14,640 nucleotides of DNA from Candidatus Gerdarchaeota archaeon (GTDB taxonomy: Archaea > Asgardarchaeota > Heimdallarchaeia > JABLTI01). The notes under the pieces are model-generated. The model was not told where the DNA came from and ran no database searches. It worked only from the letters and a program-made list of their open reading frames with translations. Below, in pieces: positions 1 through 7,727 of the stretch. The stretch lies in NCBI GenBank assembly GCA_016839405.1, contig JAEOUJ010000312.1:1-14640 (forward strand). The letters are read 5' to 3'. How positions within the stretch are numbered: position 1 is the first letter of the stretch; every line of letters starts with the position of its first letter. The position numbers were made by a program, and so were the translations under genes.

Positions 1-2
1 CC

Positions 3-1373
3 TTTGCAGATGATATGGATGGATTACGAAAAGTTCCTGCTGGTACACCAAAGGAATTGAAAGAACATTTAGGTAAACCCGTTTCAACAATACCCGATCC
101 TTGGGGATGTCACAATAATTATGGAGAGCATATGTCATCTCTTCTTATAGAATCTATAAAAGAAGCTGGAATAGAATTCACACCTGCTTCAGCTTATAAA
201 TTATATTCCACTGGAAAAATGGCCCCACATGTTAGAAAATTGTTATTAAATGCTAAGATTGCTGGCCAGATAATTTATGAAACAACTGGACAAGAAAAAT
301 ATCTTGATGTTTTACCTTATCATGCAGTATGCCATAATTGTGGTAAAATTTACACAACTAAGGCTATAAATTTTGATGATAAACAGGGACTAGTTGAATA
401 TCTCTGTGAAGGAGATGAAATTGGTGGTAAGCTTCTAGATGGATGCAATCATCATGGATATGCAGATATAACTAAAAGCGAAGGTAAATTAACATGGAAA
501 GTTGAATTTGCTGCTCGATGGTATTTACAAAAAATAGATTTTGAAGCATTTGGTAAAGATATTTTTGAATCAGTAATCTGTAATGATCACATTTGTCAAA
601 AGATATTCGATTATGAACCACCAACTCATGCAAGGTATGAAATGTTTTTAGATAAAGGAGGATCTAAAATCTCCAAATCAAAAGGTAATGTTTTTACTCC
701 TCAAACATGGTTTAGTTATGGTTCATCACAATCTCTTGCTCTTCTTACCTATAAAAGAATGACTGGTAGTAGAACACTCGCAATAGATGATATTCCAGTT
801 TATATGAAGGAATTAGATTATTTAGAGGATATTTATTTCGGTAGGATCAAAGAAAGCAATCCTGCAAGAAAACGCAAATTATCAGGATTATATGAATATT
901 GTTGGCATCTAAATCCTCCTTCAGAAAGATCAATTCAAGTTCCCTATTCTCTATTAGTTAATCTTATATCTGTAGCTCCAGAGACTAACCGGAAGGAATT
1001 TCTTGAATCTCGATTACAGGAATATGGCTATTTAATTGAAGGAAAAAATCTTGATGATATAAGTGAAAGATTAAAATTTGCTGAGAATTGGGTAGCAGAT
1101 TTTAAACAACTTGAGGACATTAAAATAGATTTAACAAATAAACAACAATCAGCAATTAAAATGTTAATTAAAGTATTAAAGAATGTAAAATCTGCAGATG
1201 ATATTCAATCAGCGATTTTCGAAACAGCTCGAGATAATGAAATTAAACCAGGAGATTTCTTTAAATTATTATACCAAATATTACTCAACACAGATAGAGG
1301 GCCAAAATTAGGACCATATATTCATACTATTGGCACTCAAAATATTATCAATACACTTGAAAAGAATTTATGA
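3..1373 (+). CDS. lysS: Class I lysyl-tRNA synthetase, 5'-truncated by window edge
   Basis: Charges tRNA-Lys with lysine in the cytoplasm. The reading frame is open to the left edge: before the first in-window ATG (position 15) it reads F-A-D-D, continuing as DDMDGLRKVP, a block typical of class I LysRS. The true start therefore lies outside the window and the HIGH-type motif is missing for that reason. Numbered from ATG 15, the KMSKS-type loop is KISKS at residues 218-222, followed by KGN. Cysteines at 106, 109, 131 and 144 (VCHNC, then CNHHG) look like a zinc-binding insert. About 456 codons are visible; the family usually has a little over 500. It ends with TGA at 1371-1373, convergent with the Taw1 gene. 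Family assignment is firm. Class I LysRS occurs in most archaea and some bacteria. Confidence 0.96.
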   Translation, partial: FADDMDGLRKVPAGTPKELKEHLGKPVSTIPDPWGCHNNYGEHMSSLLIESIKEAGIEFTPASAYKLYSTGKMAPHVRKLLLNAKIAGQIIYETTGQEKYLDVLPYHAVCHNCGKIYTTKAINFDDKQGLVEYLCEGDEIGGKLLDGCNHHGYADITKSEGKLTWKVEFAARWYLQKIDFEAFGKDIFESVICNDHICQKIFDYEPPTHARYEMFLDKGGSKISKSKGNVFTPQTWFSYGSSQSLALLTYKRMTGSRTLAIDDIPVYMKELDYLEDIYFGRIKESNPARKRKLSGLYEYCWHLNPPSERSIQVPYSLLVNLISVAPETNRKEFLESRLQEYGYLIEGKNLDDISERLKFAENWVADFKQLEDIKIDLTNKQQSAIKMLIKVLKNVKSADDIQSAIFETARDNEIKPGDFFKLLYQILLNTDRGPKLGPYIHTIGTQNIINTLEKNL

Positions 1374-1389
1374 TTAATTCTTTTCATTG

Positions 1390-1401
1390 TTTTACTTTTT
1401 T
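1390..1401 (+). terminator. T-rich tract after LysRS
   Basis: Sixteen bases after the LysRS stop, the plus strand reads TTTTACTTTTTT, overlapping the last codon of the convergent Taw1 gene. Oligo-T tracts on the coding strand end transcription in archaea without needing a hairpin. This is an inference from base composition, and the surrounding DNA is also AT-rich. Confidence 0.45.
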
Positions 1402-2383
1402 AAAAATTAATCTTTAAGGGATGTTTTTTATTCGAAAGAATGACAACTTTACTTTCTTCCATTTCAAAAACAAGTTTGTAATCTGGCATTTCTGTGAGTA
1501 TTTCTTCAGCAAATGGTTTTATATCTTCAATATAAGGCATATTTTCCCTTGTTACTCTATATTGTGAAAATCCTACTGGTACAAATCCCTTAATTTCTAT
1601 AAATGAAGGATTTGCTTTTTTAATTAAAGGAACATATTCTTTAGGTTTTATCATATTGATTTTTTTTGCCATTGTTAATCTAATAACAGTTCTTCCTGGT
1701 AACTTGCTCATTAATTTCAAACTTTCATTGATTTTCTCCCAACCATTTTTTATAAGTGGTTTACAAACTCTTTGATATTCTTCATGGCTAGGAGCTGGAA
1801 TTGTAATATAAAGTTGTGTTGGAGAAATTCCAGTATCAATCATTTTTTTTATTGCTTCAGGATTTGTTCCATTTGAAACTAGGAAAGTACTCAATCCCTT
1901 TTTTTTCAAAAGAATTAGGAGTTCAGAAAGAAATGGATAAAGTGTTGGTTCACCTGCTAAACTTAGTGCAACATGTTTAGGTTTCATAGCTTCTTGAAAT
2001 TTCTTCTTTGTAGTTGCTGGTTTATATCCTGAAATACATCTTTTCCAACCCCATAATAAACCTTCATAAACTTCTTCAGGAGAATCGAACTCAGAATCAT
2101 CTACTTTCCATATTGGTTTTAAGCCAATGTCTTTTTCTTGCAATCGCCAACAAAATAAACACTGATGATTACATAGTAATGTTGGTGTAGCTTGTATACA
2201 TCTATGACTTTCAATACCATACGCACTTTTGTAACAAAATCTATTTTCTTTCAAATAATTATGAGTCCATAAGCATTTTTTTACAGCAACTTGTTTGCCA
2301 AACAATTGATAACCTTGTTTTTGTAATCTTTTCTTAATAATAGGATAAATGACAGATGGTTCACTTATGTTTTGAGCTGTCAT
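1400..2383 (-). CDS. taw1: tRNA 4-demethylwyosine synthase (radical SAM, Taw1/TYW1)
   Basis: Radical SAM enzyme that condenses m1G37 of tRNA-Phe with two carbons from pyruvate to form the tricyclic base 4-demethylwyosine. The radical SAM cysteines are C71, C75 and C78 in CNHQCLFCWR. The second iron-sulfur cluster typical of this family is supported by C37, C50 and C62, spaced 13 and 12 residues, before the radical SAM core. Other marks are SLAGEPTLYP near residues 141-150, SNGTNP after it, and IEIKGFVPVG in the C-terminal half. At 327 residues it matches the archaeal single-domain form, without the flavodoxin domain of eukaryotic TYW1. The gene lies 28 bases downstream of endA on the same strand, probably in one transcript. 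Its substrate is made by Trm5, encoded at 7728-8795. Confidence 0.95.
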   Translation of the reverse strand: MTAQNISEPSVIYPIIKKRLQKQGYQLFGKQVAVKKCLWTHNYLKENRFCYKSAYGIESHRCIQATPTLLCNHQCLFCWRLQEKDIGLKPIWKVDDSEFDSPEEVYEGLLWGWKRCISGYKPATTKKKFQEAMKPKHVALSLAGEPTLYPFLSELLILLKKKGLSTFLVSNGTNPEAIKKMIDTGISPTQLYITIPAPSHEEYQRVCKPLIKNGWEKINESLKLMSKLPGRTVIRLTMAKKINMIKPKEYVPLIKKANPSFIEIKGFVPVGFSQYRVTRENMPYIEDIKPFAEEILTEMPDYKLVFEMEESKVVILSNKKHPLKINF

Positions 2384-2411
2384 TTTATATTACACTCGAA
2401 ATTTGAATTCT

Positions 2412-2993
2412 TTAAGGTTTATACCACTCAAACCCATAATATCTGATTTCATTATTAGATAGTATAGTAGCAATAACAAATTTCTTTCTAACTGAAGTAG
2501 CTAATCGTCCTGCACGAACAAGTTCAATTGCTGTTAATTCTGAGCCTCTGGGAAGAGTAGTTACAACATATTGAGAATGATCTATTCCTGGTCCTTCTTT
2601 ATATACTGCAAAATCAGCTCCAAATTTTAAACCTGGACGTGGTATTAAATCCCTTTTTCTTATATCCTTGTAAACTAAAATTTTCTCTTCAAAAAGTTGT
2701 ATTGCTTTTTTCCCTCTTTCAATTAAATAATCATATTCTACAGGTTTTTCTTTATTTTTAATATAGACTTCAATCCACCCTTTTTCCATAAGGTAACAAG
2801 CTTCAATTAGGGATAGCTCTAATGGACGCTCAAAATTTTCTCCTTTAGGTTTACGAATTCCTATTGGTTTACCAAAATATCCTGCAGTATAAAGTCTTGA
2901 TCCATCTTGATGATCCCAAACCATTACTCTATTGCCAACAAGTTCTGTTTTAATGATTTGGAATGAACTATCATTATTCTTCTTGAAAGCCAT
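2412..2993 (-). CDS. endA: tRNA-splicing endonuclease
   Basis: Cuts introns from pre-tRNA at bulge-helix-bulge structures, and probably also from pre-rRNA. The C-terminal nuclease domain shows the expected catalytic triad: Y131 in DFAVYKEG, H139 in DHSQY, and K170 or K171 in SVRKKFVIA. The N-terminal half (about residues 15-80) fits the family's small N-terminal domain, with the LSLIEACYLMEKGWIEV segment. At 193 residues it is the size of the short archaeal subunit (homotetramer type) rather than the double-length homodimer type; the oligomeric state is inferred from length only. An ATATAA-like element about 30 bases upstream of the ATG suggests a short leader. It is followed by taw1, so this looks like a two-gene tRNA-maturation transcript. 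Confidence 0.95.
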   Translation of the reverse strand: MAFKKNNDSSFQIIKTELVGNRVMVWDHQDGSRLYTAGYFGKPIGIRKPKGENFERPLELSLIEACYLMEKGWIEVYIKNKEKPVEYDYLIERGKKAIQLFEEKILVYKDIRKRDLIPRPGLKFGADFAVYKEGPGIDHSQYVVTTLPRGSELTAIELVRAGRLATSVRKKFVIATILSNNEIRYYGFEWYKP

Positions 2994-3064
2994 TTTCTTA
3001 ATTCCATTCTATTATTCTTATATGTTAGATAACAAAGAAAATGATAAATTCTTCTAAAGAAAAG

Positions 3065-3072
3065 AAAAAAAA
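3065..3072 (-). terminator. T8 tract after the DUF47 gene
   Basis: Just past the stop of the minus-strand DUF47 gene there is a run of eight A on the plus strand (eight T on the transcribed sense), continuing into a further A/G-rich stretch down to about 3056. This fits an archaeal oligo-T terminator separating the DUF47 gene from endA. Confidence 0.5.
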
Positions 3073-3079
3073 TATATTG

Positions 3080-3736
3080 TTATCGCGACATTGCATACAT
3101 TCTAATATAAGCAGCTACATCACGAGCAGAATCAATCATATCTTCTATTCTATCGACAGTTTCACGAACTAATACTGAAACTCCCTTTGGAGCTTCCATT
3201 CGAGCTATTTCAATTATGAGTGCTCGATAATTAGCATCTGCAGCATTCTCATCTATTTCAATTTTCTCAGATATATCAATAACACGATCCAAACTTTGAT
3301 ACAAAGCTCTGATTAAATCTATTAGCTGTTTTGTTACAGATAGAGTTTTATTAATTAATCCTTGAAGATTAGTTACAAAATTCTCTGGAGGTATCCAATC
3401 TTCATCTAATTTATCTAAGAAATAAGCTGCACCTTGTCCTAAATCAATTATCTGATCAATAGAACTAATAATATTAGTTAAATCTTGTCTAAATAATAGA
3501 GCTGGTCCTGCATCTGATATTTCCTTCATAGCATCTTTTTTGATAGAATTTGCTTTTGCTTCCAAAGAATCAAGTTGTTTAATTTGTTCATTGAATTTTG
3601 TTCGACCAGGTGTTCTCCAACAATCAACAATTTGGTATAAGGTTTCTGCTCCATTATTTACTATTCTAGTATGATCTAATAAAATATCTAAGACTTTTTT
3701 TTCAACATTGTTTCCATTTGATTTTTGGTAAACCAT
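3080..3736 (-). CDS. DUF47 / PhoU-like helical protein
   Basis: All-helical cytoplasmic protein of 218 residues resembling the DUF47 (PhoU-divergent) family, often linked to Pit-type phosphate transporters and thought to control them. Supporting features are LEAKANSIKKDAMKEIS around residues 58-74, then a FRQDLTNII / IDQIIDLGQGAAYFLD stretch (about 82-108), as in the family's two-bundle fold, and a C-terminal helix VDRIEDMIDSARDVAAYI. No membrane segment or catalytic motif is seen. Start: ATG at 3736, with AGGAAG six bases upstream. Oddity: no phosphate transporter is next to it, so the phosphate link is by family only. It is transcribed divergently from the 401-codon gene and shares a promoter region with matched AAAAGGTTA elements. 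Moderately sure of the family, unsure of the role. Confidence 0.72.
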   Translation of the reverse strand: MVYQKSNGNNVEKKVLDILLDHTRIVNNGAETLYQIVDCWRTPGRTKFNEQIKQLDSLEAKANSIKKDAMKEISDAGPALLFRQDLTNIISSIDQIIDLGQGAAYFLDKLDEDWIPPENFVTNLQGLINKTLSVTKQLIDLIRALYQSLDRVIDISEKIEIDENAADANYRALIIEIARMEAPKGVSVLVRETVDRIEDMIDSARDVAAYIRMYAMSR

Positions 3737-3795
3737 GATAATCTTCCTATTATAGAGTTCTTTTGTATGCGCTTATTTGAAAGCGAGAACTTCTA

Positions 3796-3890
3796 CTTTT
3801 TAACCTTTTAGGTAACCTTTAATTATTGATATTTGAGTAGATAAGATTGAATATTAAATAACTTATTAAGTGTAAAAGGTTATAAAAACG
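3796..3890. promoter_or_regulatory. Divergent promoters with repeated AAAAGGTTA elements
   Basis: TAACCTTTT at 3801-3809 is an exact inverted copy of AAAAGGTTA at 3874-3882, and a further TAACCTTT lies at 3813-3820. On the plus strand AAAAGGTTATAAAA reads as a BRE followed by a TATA box, about 65 bases before the ATG at 3950. On the minus strand AAAAGGTTAAAAAG gives the same layout about 60 bases before the DUF47 ATG. The repeats could simply be BRE/TATA elements or could also bind a shared regulator. Confidence 0.55.
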
Positions 3891-3949
3891 AGTAAAAAAC
3901 TATTGAAAAAAGGGATTTTTTAAGTAAAATAGAATAAGTTGTGTTACTC

Positions 3950-5146
3950 ATGAGAAATTCAACATTTCATGATATTGCTGAAATCGCTTCTAAACAATAT
4001 AATAAAGATGCAAGAAAAATGCTTGAAAATCAACTTAACTATTTTATGCGAGAATATGATATTGAATTAATTAAGCAACTAGGATTACCCCAAGTTTTAA
4101 TGTTTATTTCATCAGCTACAGCTAAAAGTAACAAGAACGAAGTGATAACATCTTCAGATGTTCAAGATGCATTTTCATTTTTACGATATATCATTACAAG
4201 AGATTTGTTGGAAAATCTTATCGAGAAAAACAAAATAAATTTAGGTTTACCTCGTACTGAACAAGTAAAAGGTCGTTTAAAAGAATTATTAAAAATGAAA
4301 GGTGACTTAAAAGTAAAATCTAATTTAGATGCAAAAATTGAGCGTTTGAAGGAATTTTTACTTGGTCATAAATTAAATCAAAAACACATAAATCGTATAG
4401 AAATCGAACTTAGAGCAACTATTCTTTTATTAGCTAGAATAATAGTTATTGGAAGATTAAAATCAAATTACCGTTTAACAAGCCAGGATATTGATATTAG
4501 TTATGATATTGTTAGATTCTTAATGTTACAATTAGATACCTTAAAATTCAAAATTCTAACACAACTTTATTTTATTGATAACATTAAGATTTGGCAAAAA
4601 ATACCAAAAATGGTATTCGATCAATCTACACATGATCATTTGAGTAATACTGCTTATGCAGATTGGGAAAGTCAATTGCCTGATTCTTTTGAAACTTTAA
4701 AGAAACATCTAAATTGTAGTTCCAGACCCTTCATTGCTGCAATACTAGGGTTTAGTGAAATTTATGGTGCGAAAAAAGGAATTACAAGGGTGAGTACTGA
4801 AGAATTATTATATATTCTTGAAGATTTTGAATTAACTATCTTTGGAAAATTAAGTCCAATGATTATAGAAAAAAGAGGGGTTAAAATTTCATTTACAGAG
4901 GAAGGGTTAGATCTATTAGCACATATTTCAAAATGGATCACAAATACAATAGTAAACAAATTTGGCAAAGACGAATTTGTCTTTAATTTTTCTTCTACTG
5001 TTCCAAGACAAATATCTCTAATATTTTTCATATCATTTGTTGAATCTATAAAAGAGAAGGACCAAAAAATAGATATTTCCCATATTTTATCTGCAATTAC
5101 TAGATGGACAGGTATTTTGAAAGTATTATTATTGCAAACTGAATGA
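3950..5146 (+). CDS. Uncharacterised helical-repeat protein
   Basis: I do not recognise this protein. It is about 400 residues, predicted mostly helical, and rich in Lys, Leu and Ile, with no signal peptide or P-loop. Numbered from the alternative GTG start at 3941, four segments share one pattern: a hydrophobic helix starting at R or P, then about 20 residues later a small motif h-[T/S/D]-x-x-[D/E/H]-h opening another helix. They lie near residues 50-82 (VITSSDV), 158-192 (RLTSQDI), 262-294 (RVSTEEL) and 356-388 (KIDISHI). This resembles the C-terminal lid helices of MCM/Orc-type AAA+ proteins or a histone-fold end, but without an ATPase core. The start may be GTG 3941 or ATG 3950; neither has a clear ribosome site. 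The TGA stop overlaps the ATG of the TraB gene (ATGA), so the two are probably co-translated. Confidence 0.75.
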   Translation: MRNSTFHDIAEIASKQYNKDARKMLENQLNYFMREYDIELIKQLGLPQVLMFISSATAKSNKNEVITSSDVQDAFSFLRYIITRDLLENLIEKNKINLGLPRTEQVKGRLKELLKMKGDLKVKSNLDAKIERLKEFLLGHKLNQKHINRIEIELRATILLLARIIVIGRLKSNYRLTSQDIDISYDIVRFLMLQLDTLKFKILTQLYFIDNIKIWQKIPKMVFDQSTHDHLSNTAYADWESQLPDSFETLKKHLNCSSRPFIAAILGFSEIYGAKKGITRVSTEELLYILEDFELTIFGKLSPMIIEKRGVKISFTEEGLDLLAHISKWITNTIVNKFGKDEFVFNFSSTVPRQISLIFFISFVESIKEKDQKIDISHILSAITRWTGILKVLLLQTE

Positions 5147-6024
5147 TTATCTATATAAAAAAATGGGGCAATTTCACATTGAAAAAAATAACACTCGTAG
5201 GAATAACACATATAGATACTTCTAGTCAAGAAAAAGTAATTCGAGTGTTAGATTCACTAAAACCTGAAGCTGTTTGTCTAGAACTTGATGAATATAGACT
5301 CAAATCATTATTGGAAAATGAAGAGGATGATTTAGTAGATAAAATAGATAATGAGGTTTTTAAAACAAATAATGACAAAGTTAAATTTAATTCCGAAGAA
5401 AATAATCATAATGACATCGGTTTTGCCAACTCATTTTCAAGCATATTAGATGATATTGGTTTTTTTGAAAGCGAATTAGCTCGTGTTACAAAATCTGAAT
5501 TGCCTGGAAAGGAAATGTTAATAGCTTATGAATCCGCAAAGAAAGTAGGAGCGGAGATTATTCTTATTGATAGATCAATTCATGATATAAGTCGTATTAT
5601 GGAAGAAGAGGTCTCATCAGAAGAGGCACAAAAATTTCAAAATTTAATAGATGAATTAATCTTTGAAAAAAATATTGTTGCTCAACCCATTGAAAAAGCT
5701 ATTGAAAATAAATCATTGAAAAATTCAATAGAGAATATTGAATCAGATATAGAAACAAATGATGAAATAAACCTAAATGAAGTTCTAGAAATTTTCAAAG
5801 ATGAAGATTCTCTTTCAAATATTCTTAAAATATTCAATCAAAATTTCCCAAAACTATATTCTATCCTTTTAGAAGATAGAAATATTTACATGAGCAAACA
5901 AATTCTAAAAGCATCATTGAAATATTCTAATATTGTTGTAATCCTTGGATACGGTCACATTAAAGATATTAATACTATATTATCTGATTTTGATCCATCA
6001 ATTAAGATAGAAATTGCTAATTGA
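5143..6024 (+). CDS. TraB/PrgY-GumN family protein
   Basis: Resembles the TraB family (TraB/PrgY/GumN, TIKI-like fold), which includes putative metalloproteases and pheromone-shutdown proteins; the function in archaea is unknown. Family blocks are visible: LVGITHIDTSSQEKV (18-32), KPEAVCLELDEYRL (40-53), GKEMLIAYESAKKVGAEIILIDRSIHDISR (pieces across 122-151), and VVILGYGHI near the C-terminus, matching the usual G-x-x-H motif. Unlike many members it has no C-terminal membrane helices. It carries a low-complexity acidic stretch near residues 60-95 and another near 190-225, rich in N, D and E. The ATG at 5143 overlaps the upstream stop; a TTG at 5179 would give an N-terminus (MKKITLVG) closer to the family and is a real alternative. 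The stop lies eight bases from the convergent GPN gene. Confidence 0.82.
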   Translation: MIIYIKKWGNFTLKKITLVGITHIDTSSQEKVIRVLDSLKPEAVCLELDEYRLKSLLENEEDDLVDKIDNEVFKTNNDKVKFNSEENNHNDIGFANSFSSILDDIGFFESELARVTKSELPGKEMLIAYESAKKVGAEIILIDRSIHDISRIMEEEVSSEEAQKFQNLIDELIFEKNIVAQPIEKAIENKSLKNSIENIESDIETNDEINLNEVLEIFKDEDSLSNILKIFNQNFPKLYSILLEDRNIYMSKQILKASLKYSNIVVILGYGHIKDINTILSDFDPSIKIEIAN

Positions 6025-6032
6025 TTATGAAT

Positions 6033-6812
6033 TTATCTTATGACACGATCTTCTACTTGAAAATCTTCTCCACCTTGCCAAATTAATTGTAATTTTCCAT
6101 ATAAAGCATCAATTCTTTGATTTGTTTTTGCACTAATAGGAATTATTTCAGCTAATAATTGCAATTCATTATAAATATGGAAAATCTTCGATGAAAGTTC
6201 TCTTCTCTCCCCTGAAATTGAGCTATTAATAGCTTCTTCAAAAACATAACTATCTTCTAACCAAGTGTAAAGATCTTCTAGATTTTGTTCATCCAATAAA
6301 TCAATTTTTGAAATTAAATTAATTTGTGGATAAAAAAACCTCATTTGAACATTTAATGCTAAACCAAGTGAATTTATTAATCCATAAGGTTCTCGACATT
6401 GGTTTGCATCCATTAAGTTTACCAAAACACATTTTTGACCACCTAATTCCTTAGCTGCAATCACACCAGTAGGTCGAAAAGCAAAAAGTTCCATTTGTCC
6501 TGGAGTATCAATTAGCATAATGTCTGGTGATCTTTCTTTTATTTCCTCCAATATGATTGGAGCTTGTGAAGTAATTAAATCAACAGCTGCTACTAAACCA
6601 CCATTTGGGCCTAACTCAAATTCTGTCATTATTTCATTTATATCAATATATTCTCTAACATCAATATCTGGAGCATATGGAAGCCTTAATACGCCTGGAT
6701 CCATGTTTAATGTTGCTACATCTAATTCATATATTTTCATATATTCAGCTAATGTGGAGGTTAAGAAGCTTTTACCTGATCCAGCTGTTCCAACAATAAA
6801 TGCAGTATACAT
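6033..6812 (-). CDS. GPN-loop GTPase
   Basis: Small homodimeric GTPase of the GPN-loop family (archaeal homologues of eukaryotic Gpn1-3, which help assemble RNA polymerase II). The archaeal role is not settled. Motifs in order: P-loop GTAGSGKS at residues 8-15, MDPG at 37-40, the diagnostic GPN at 68-70 (ELGPNGGLV), switch II / Walker B DTPGQ at 102-106, and the guanine-specificity motif SKID at 168-171. The length of 259 fits the family. The ATG at 6812 lies five bases after the stop of the CinA-like gene, and its AAGGT ribosome site sits in that gene's last codons, so translation is probably coupled. Family assignment is firm. Confidence 0.93.
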   Translation of the reverse strand: MYTAFIVGTAGSGKSFLTSTLAEYMKIYELDVATLNMDPGVLRLPYAPDIDVREYIDINEIMTEFELGPNGGLVAAVDLITSQAPIILEEIKERSPDIMLIDTPGQMELFAFRPTGVIAAKELGGQKCVLVNLMDANQCREPYGLINSLGLALNVQMRFFYPQINLISKIDLLDEQNLEDLYTWLEDSYVFEEAINSSISGERRELSSKIFHIYNELQLLAEIIPISAKTNQRIDALYGKLQLIWQGGEDFQVEDRVIR

Positions 6813-6817
6813 ACAAA

Positions 6818-7681
6818 TCAGACCTTAATCAATCCTTTTTTTATTCCTTGAGATATTTTAGGTTTTTTACCTTGCACTCCTTTTAATCTACTTATAACAT
6901 CGATTAGTTCTTTTATTGCTTCATCAATTCTATTAGACTCATTTATTCCCTGAATTGTTGAAAGATGTATTTCAACTTCAATTACTCTTGTTTTTTCATT
7001 GGATGTATAGCTTCTTGGATGAGTTTTAAAATAAATATTAGGATATTTTTCTCTAACAGGAGTTATAGCTGCTCCTAATTCACTTTCTGGTACATGATTA
7101 ATCGTTAGTGATCTTTCATGAAATTTGTTATTGGATTTGTTTTTAATATATGTCTCTATTTCATTTTCAAAAATTGATTTCATCTCTTTTGGAACACCTG
7201 GAATAGAGAAAATCAAAATTCCTTTTTCTATAACTAATACACCTGGTGCAGTACCTTCTCTATTTCGAAGAGGTATACCACCTTCTGGTAAGATTGCCAT
7301 TCTTTTTCTTTCATTAGTTAAATGTAAATCAATATCAGCAGATTTTTTTATATTTGAAATACGTTCTTTAATTAACTCTAATGCTTCTTCATTTAGTGTT
7401 AAATCCCTATTAATTGCCTTAGCAATTGCTTCTAAAGTAAAATCATCGAAAGTAGGCCCCATGCCACCAGTGGTTATAATAATATTTGGGTTGCGTGAAA
7501 TAGCATCTTGCAAGGTCTGTATCATTACAGTCATTTCATCAGGAATTGTAGTAATTCTTCTTAATTTTGCTCCTAATAATGAAATGCGTTGTCCTAACCA
7601 ATTAGCATTTGTATTAACAGTTTTACCTATAAGTAATTCATTTCCAAAACAAATTAACTCGATTTCAATCATTCGCTTCAC
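6818..7681 (-). CDS. CinA-like molybdopterin-binding domain protein
   Basis: Member of the COG1058 family (MoCF/MogA-like fold, the N-terminal part of bacterial CinA), which in CinA-type enzymes carries ADP-ribose pyrophosphatase activity and feeds NAD recycling. Visible motifs are CFGNELLIGKTVNTNANWLG near residues 11-30, TTGGMGPTFDD at 70-80, the best family mark, and FSIPGVPKEM near 158-167. The C-terminal NMN deamidase domain of full CinA is absent, as is usual for archaeal members, so the exact reaction is uncertain. Start: GTG at 7681 or ATG at 7672; the latter gives MIEIELICFGNE, close to family N-termini, and has GTGA just upstream. It sits between trm5 (46 bases away) and the GPN GTPase gene in a same-strand run. 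Confidence 0.88.
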   Translation of the reverse strand: MKRMIEIELICFGNELLIGKTVNTNANWLGQRISLLGAKLRRITTIPDEMTVMIQTLQDAISRNPNIIITTGGMGPTFDDFTLEAIAKAINRDLTLNEEALELIKERISNIKKSADIDLHLTNERKRMAILPEGGIPLRNREGTAPGVLVIEKGILIFSIPGVPKEMKSIFENEIETYIKNKSNNKFHERSLTINHVPESELGAAITPVREKYPNIYFKTHPRSYTSNEKTRVIEVEIHLSTIQGINESNRIDEAIKELIDVISRLKGVQGKKPKISQGIKKGLIKV

Positions 7682-7727
7682 AATTTTATTTTAATATTTT
7701 ATCTTGTTATAAATTATTTTTAATACT

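Noticed and set aside
4762..5229. Minus-strand open frame of 155 codons
   Set aside because: It lies antisense inside the 401-codon gene and the start of the TraB gene, has no ribosome site or recognisable motif, and its composition is what the opposite frame would give.
6520..6828. Plus-strand frame of 102 codons
   Set aside because: Antisense to the GPN-loop GTPase, whose motifs are complete.
7125..7694. Plus-strand open frame of 189 codons
   Set aside because: Antisense to the CinA-like gene, which has clear family motifs; the hydrophobic translation is a by-product of the reverse frame.
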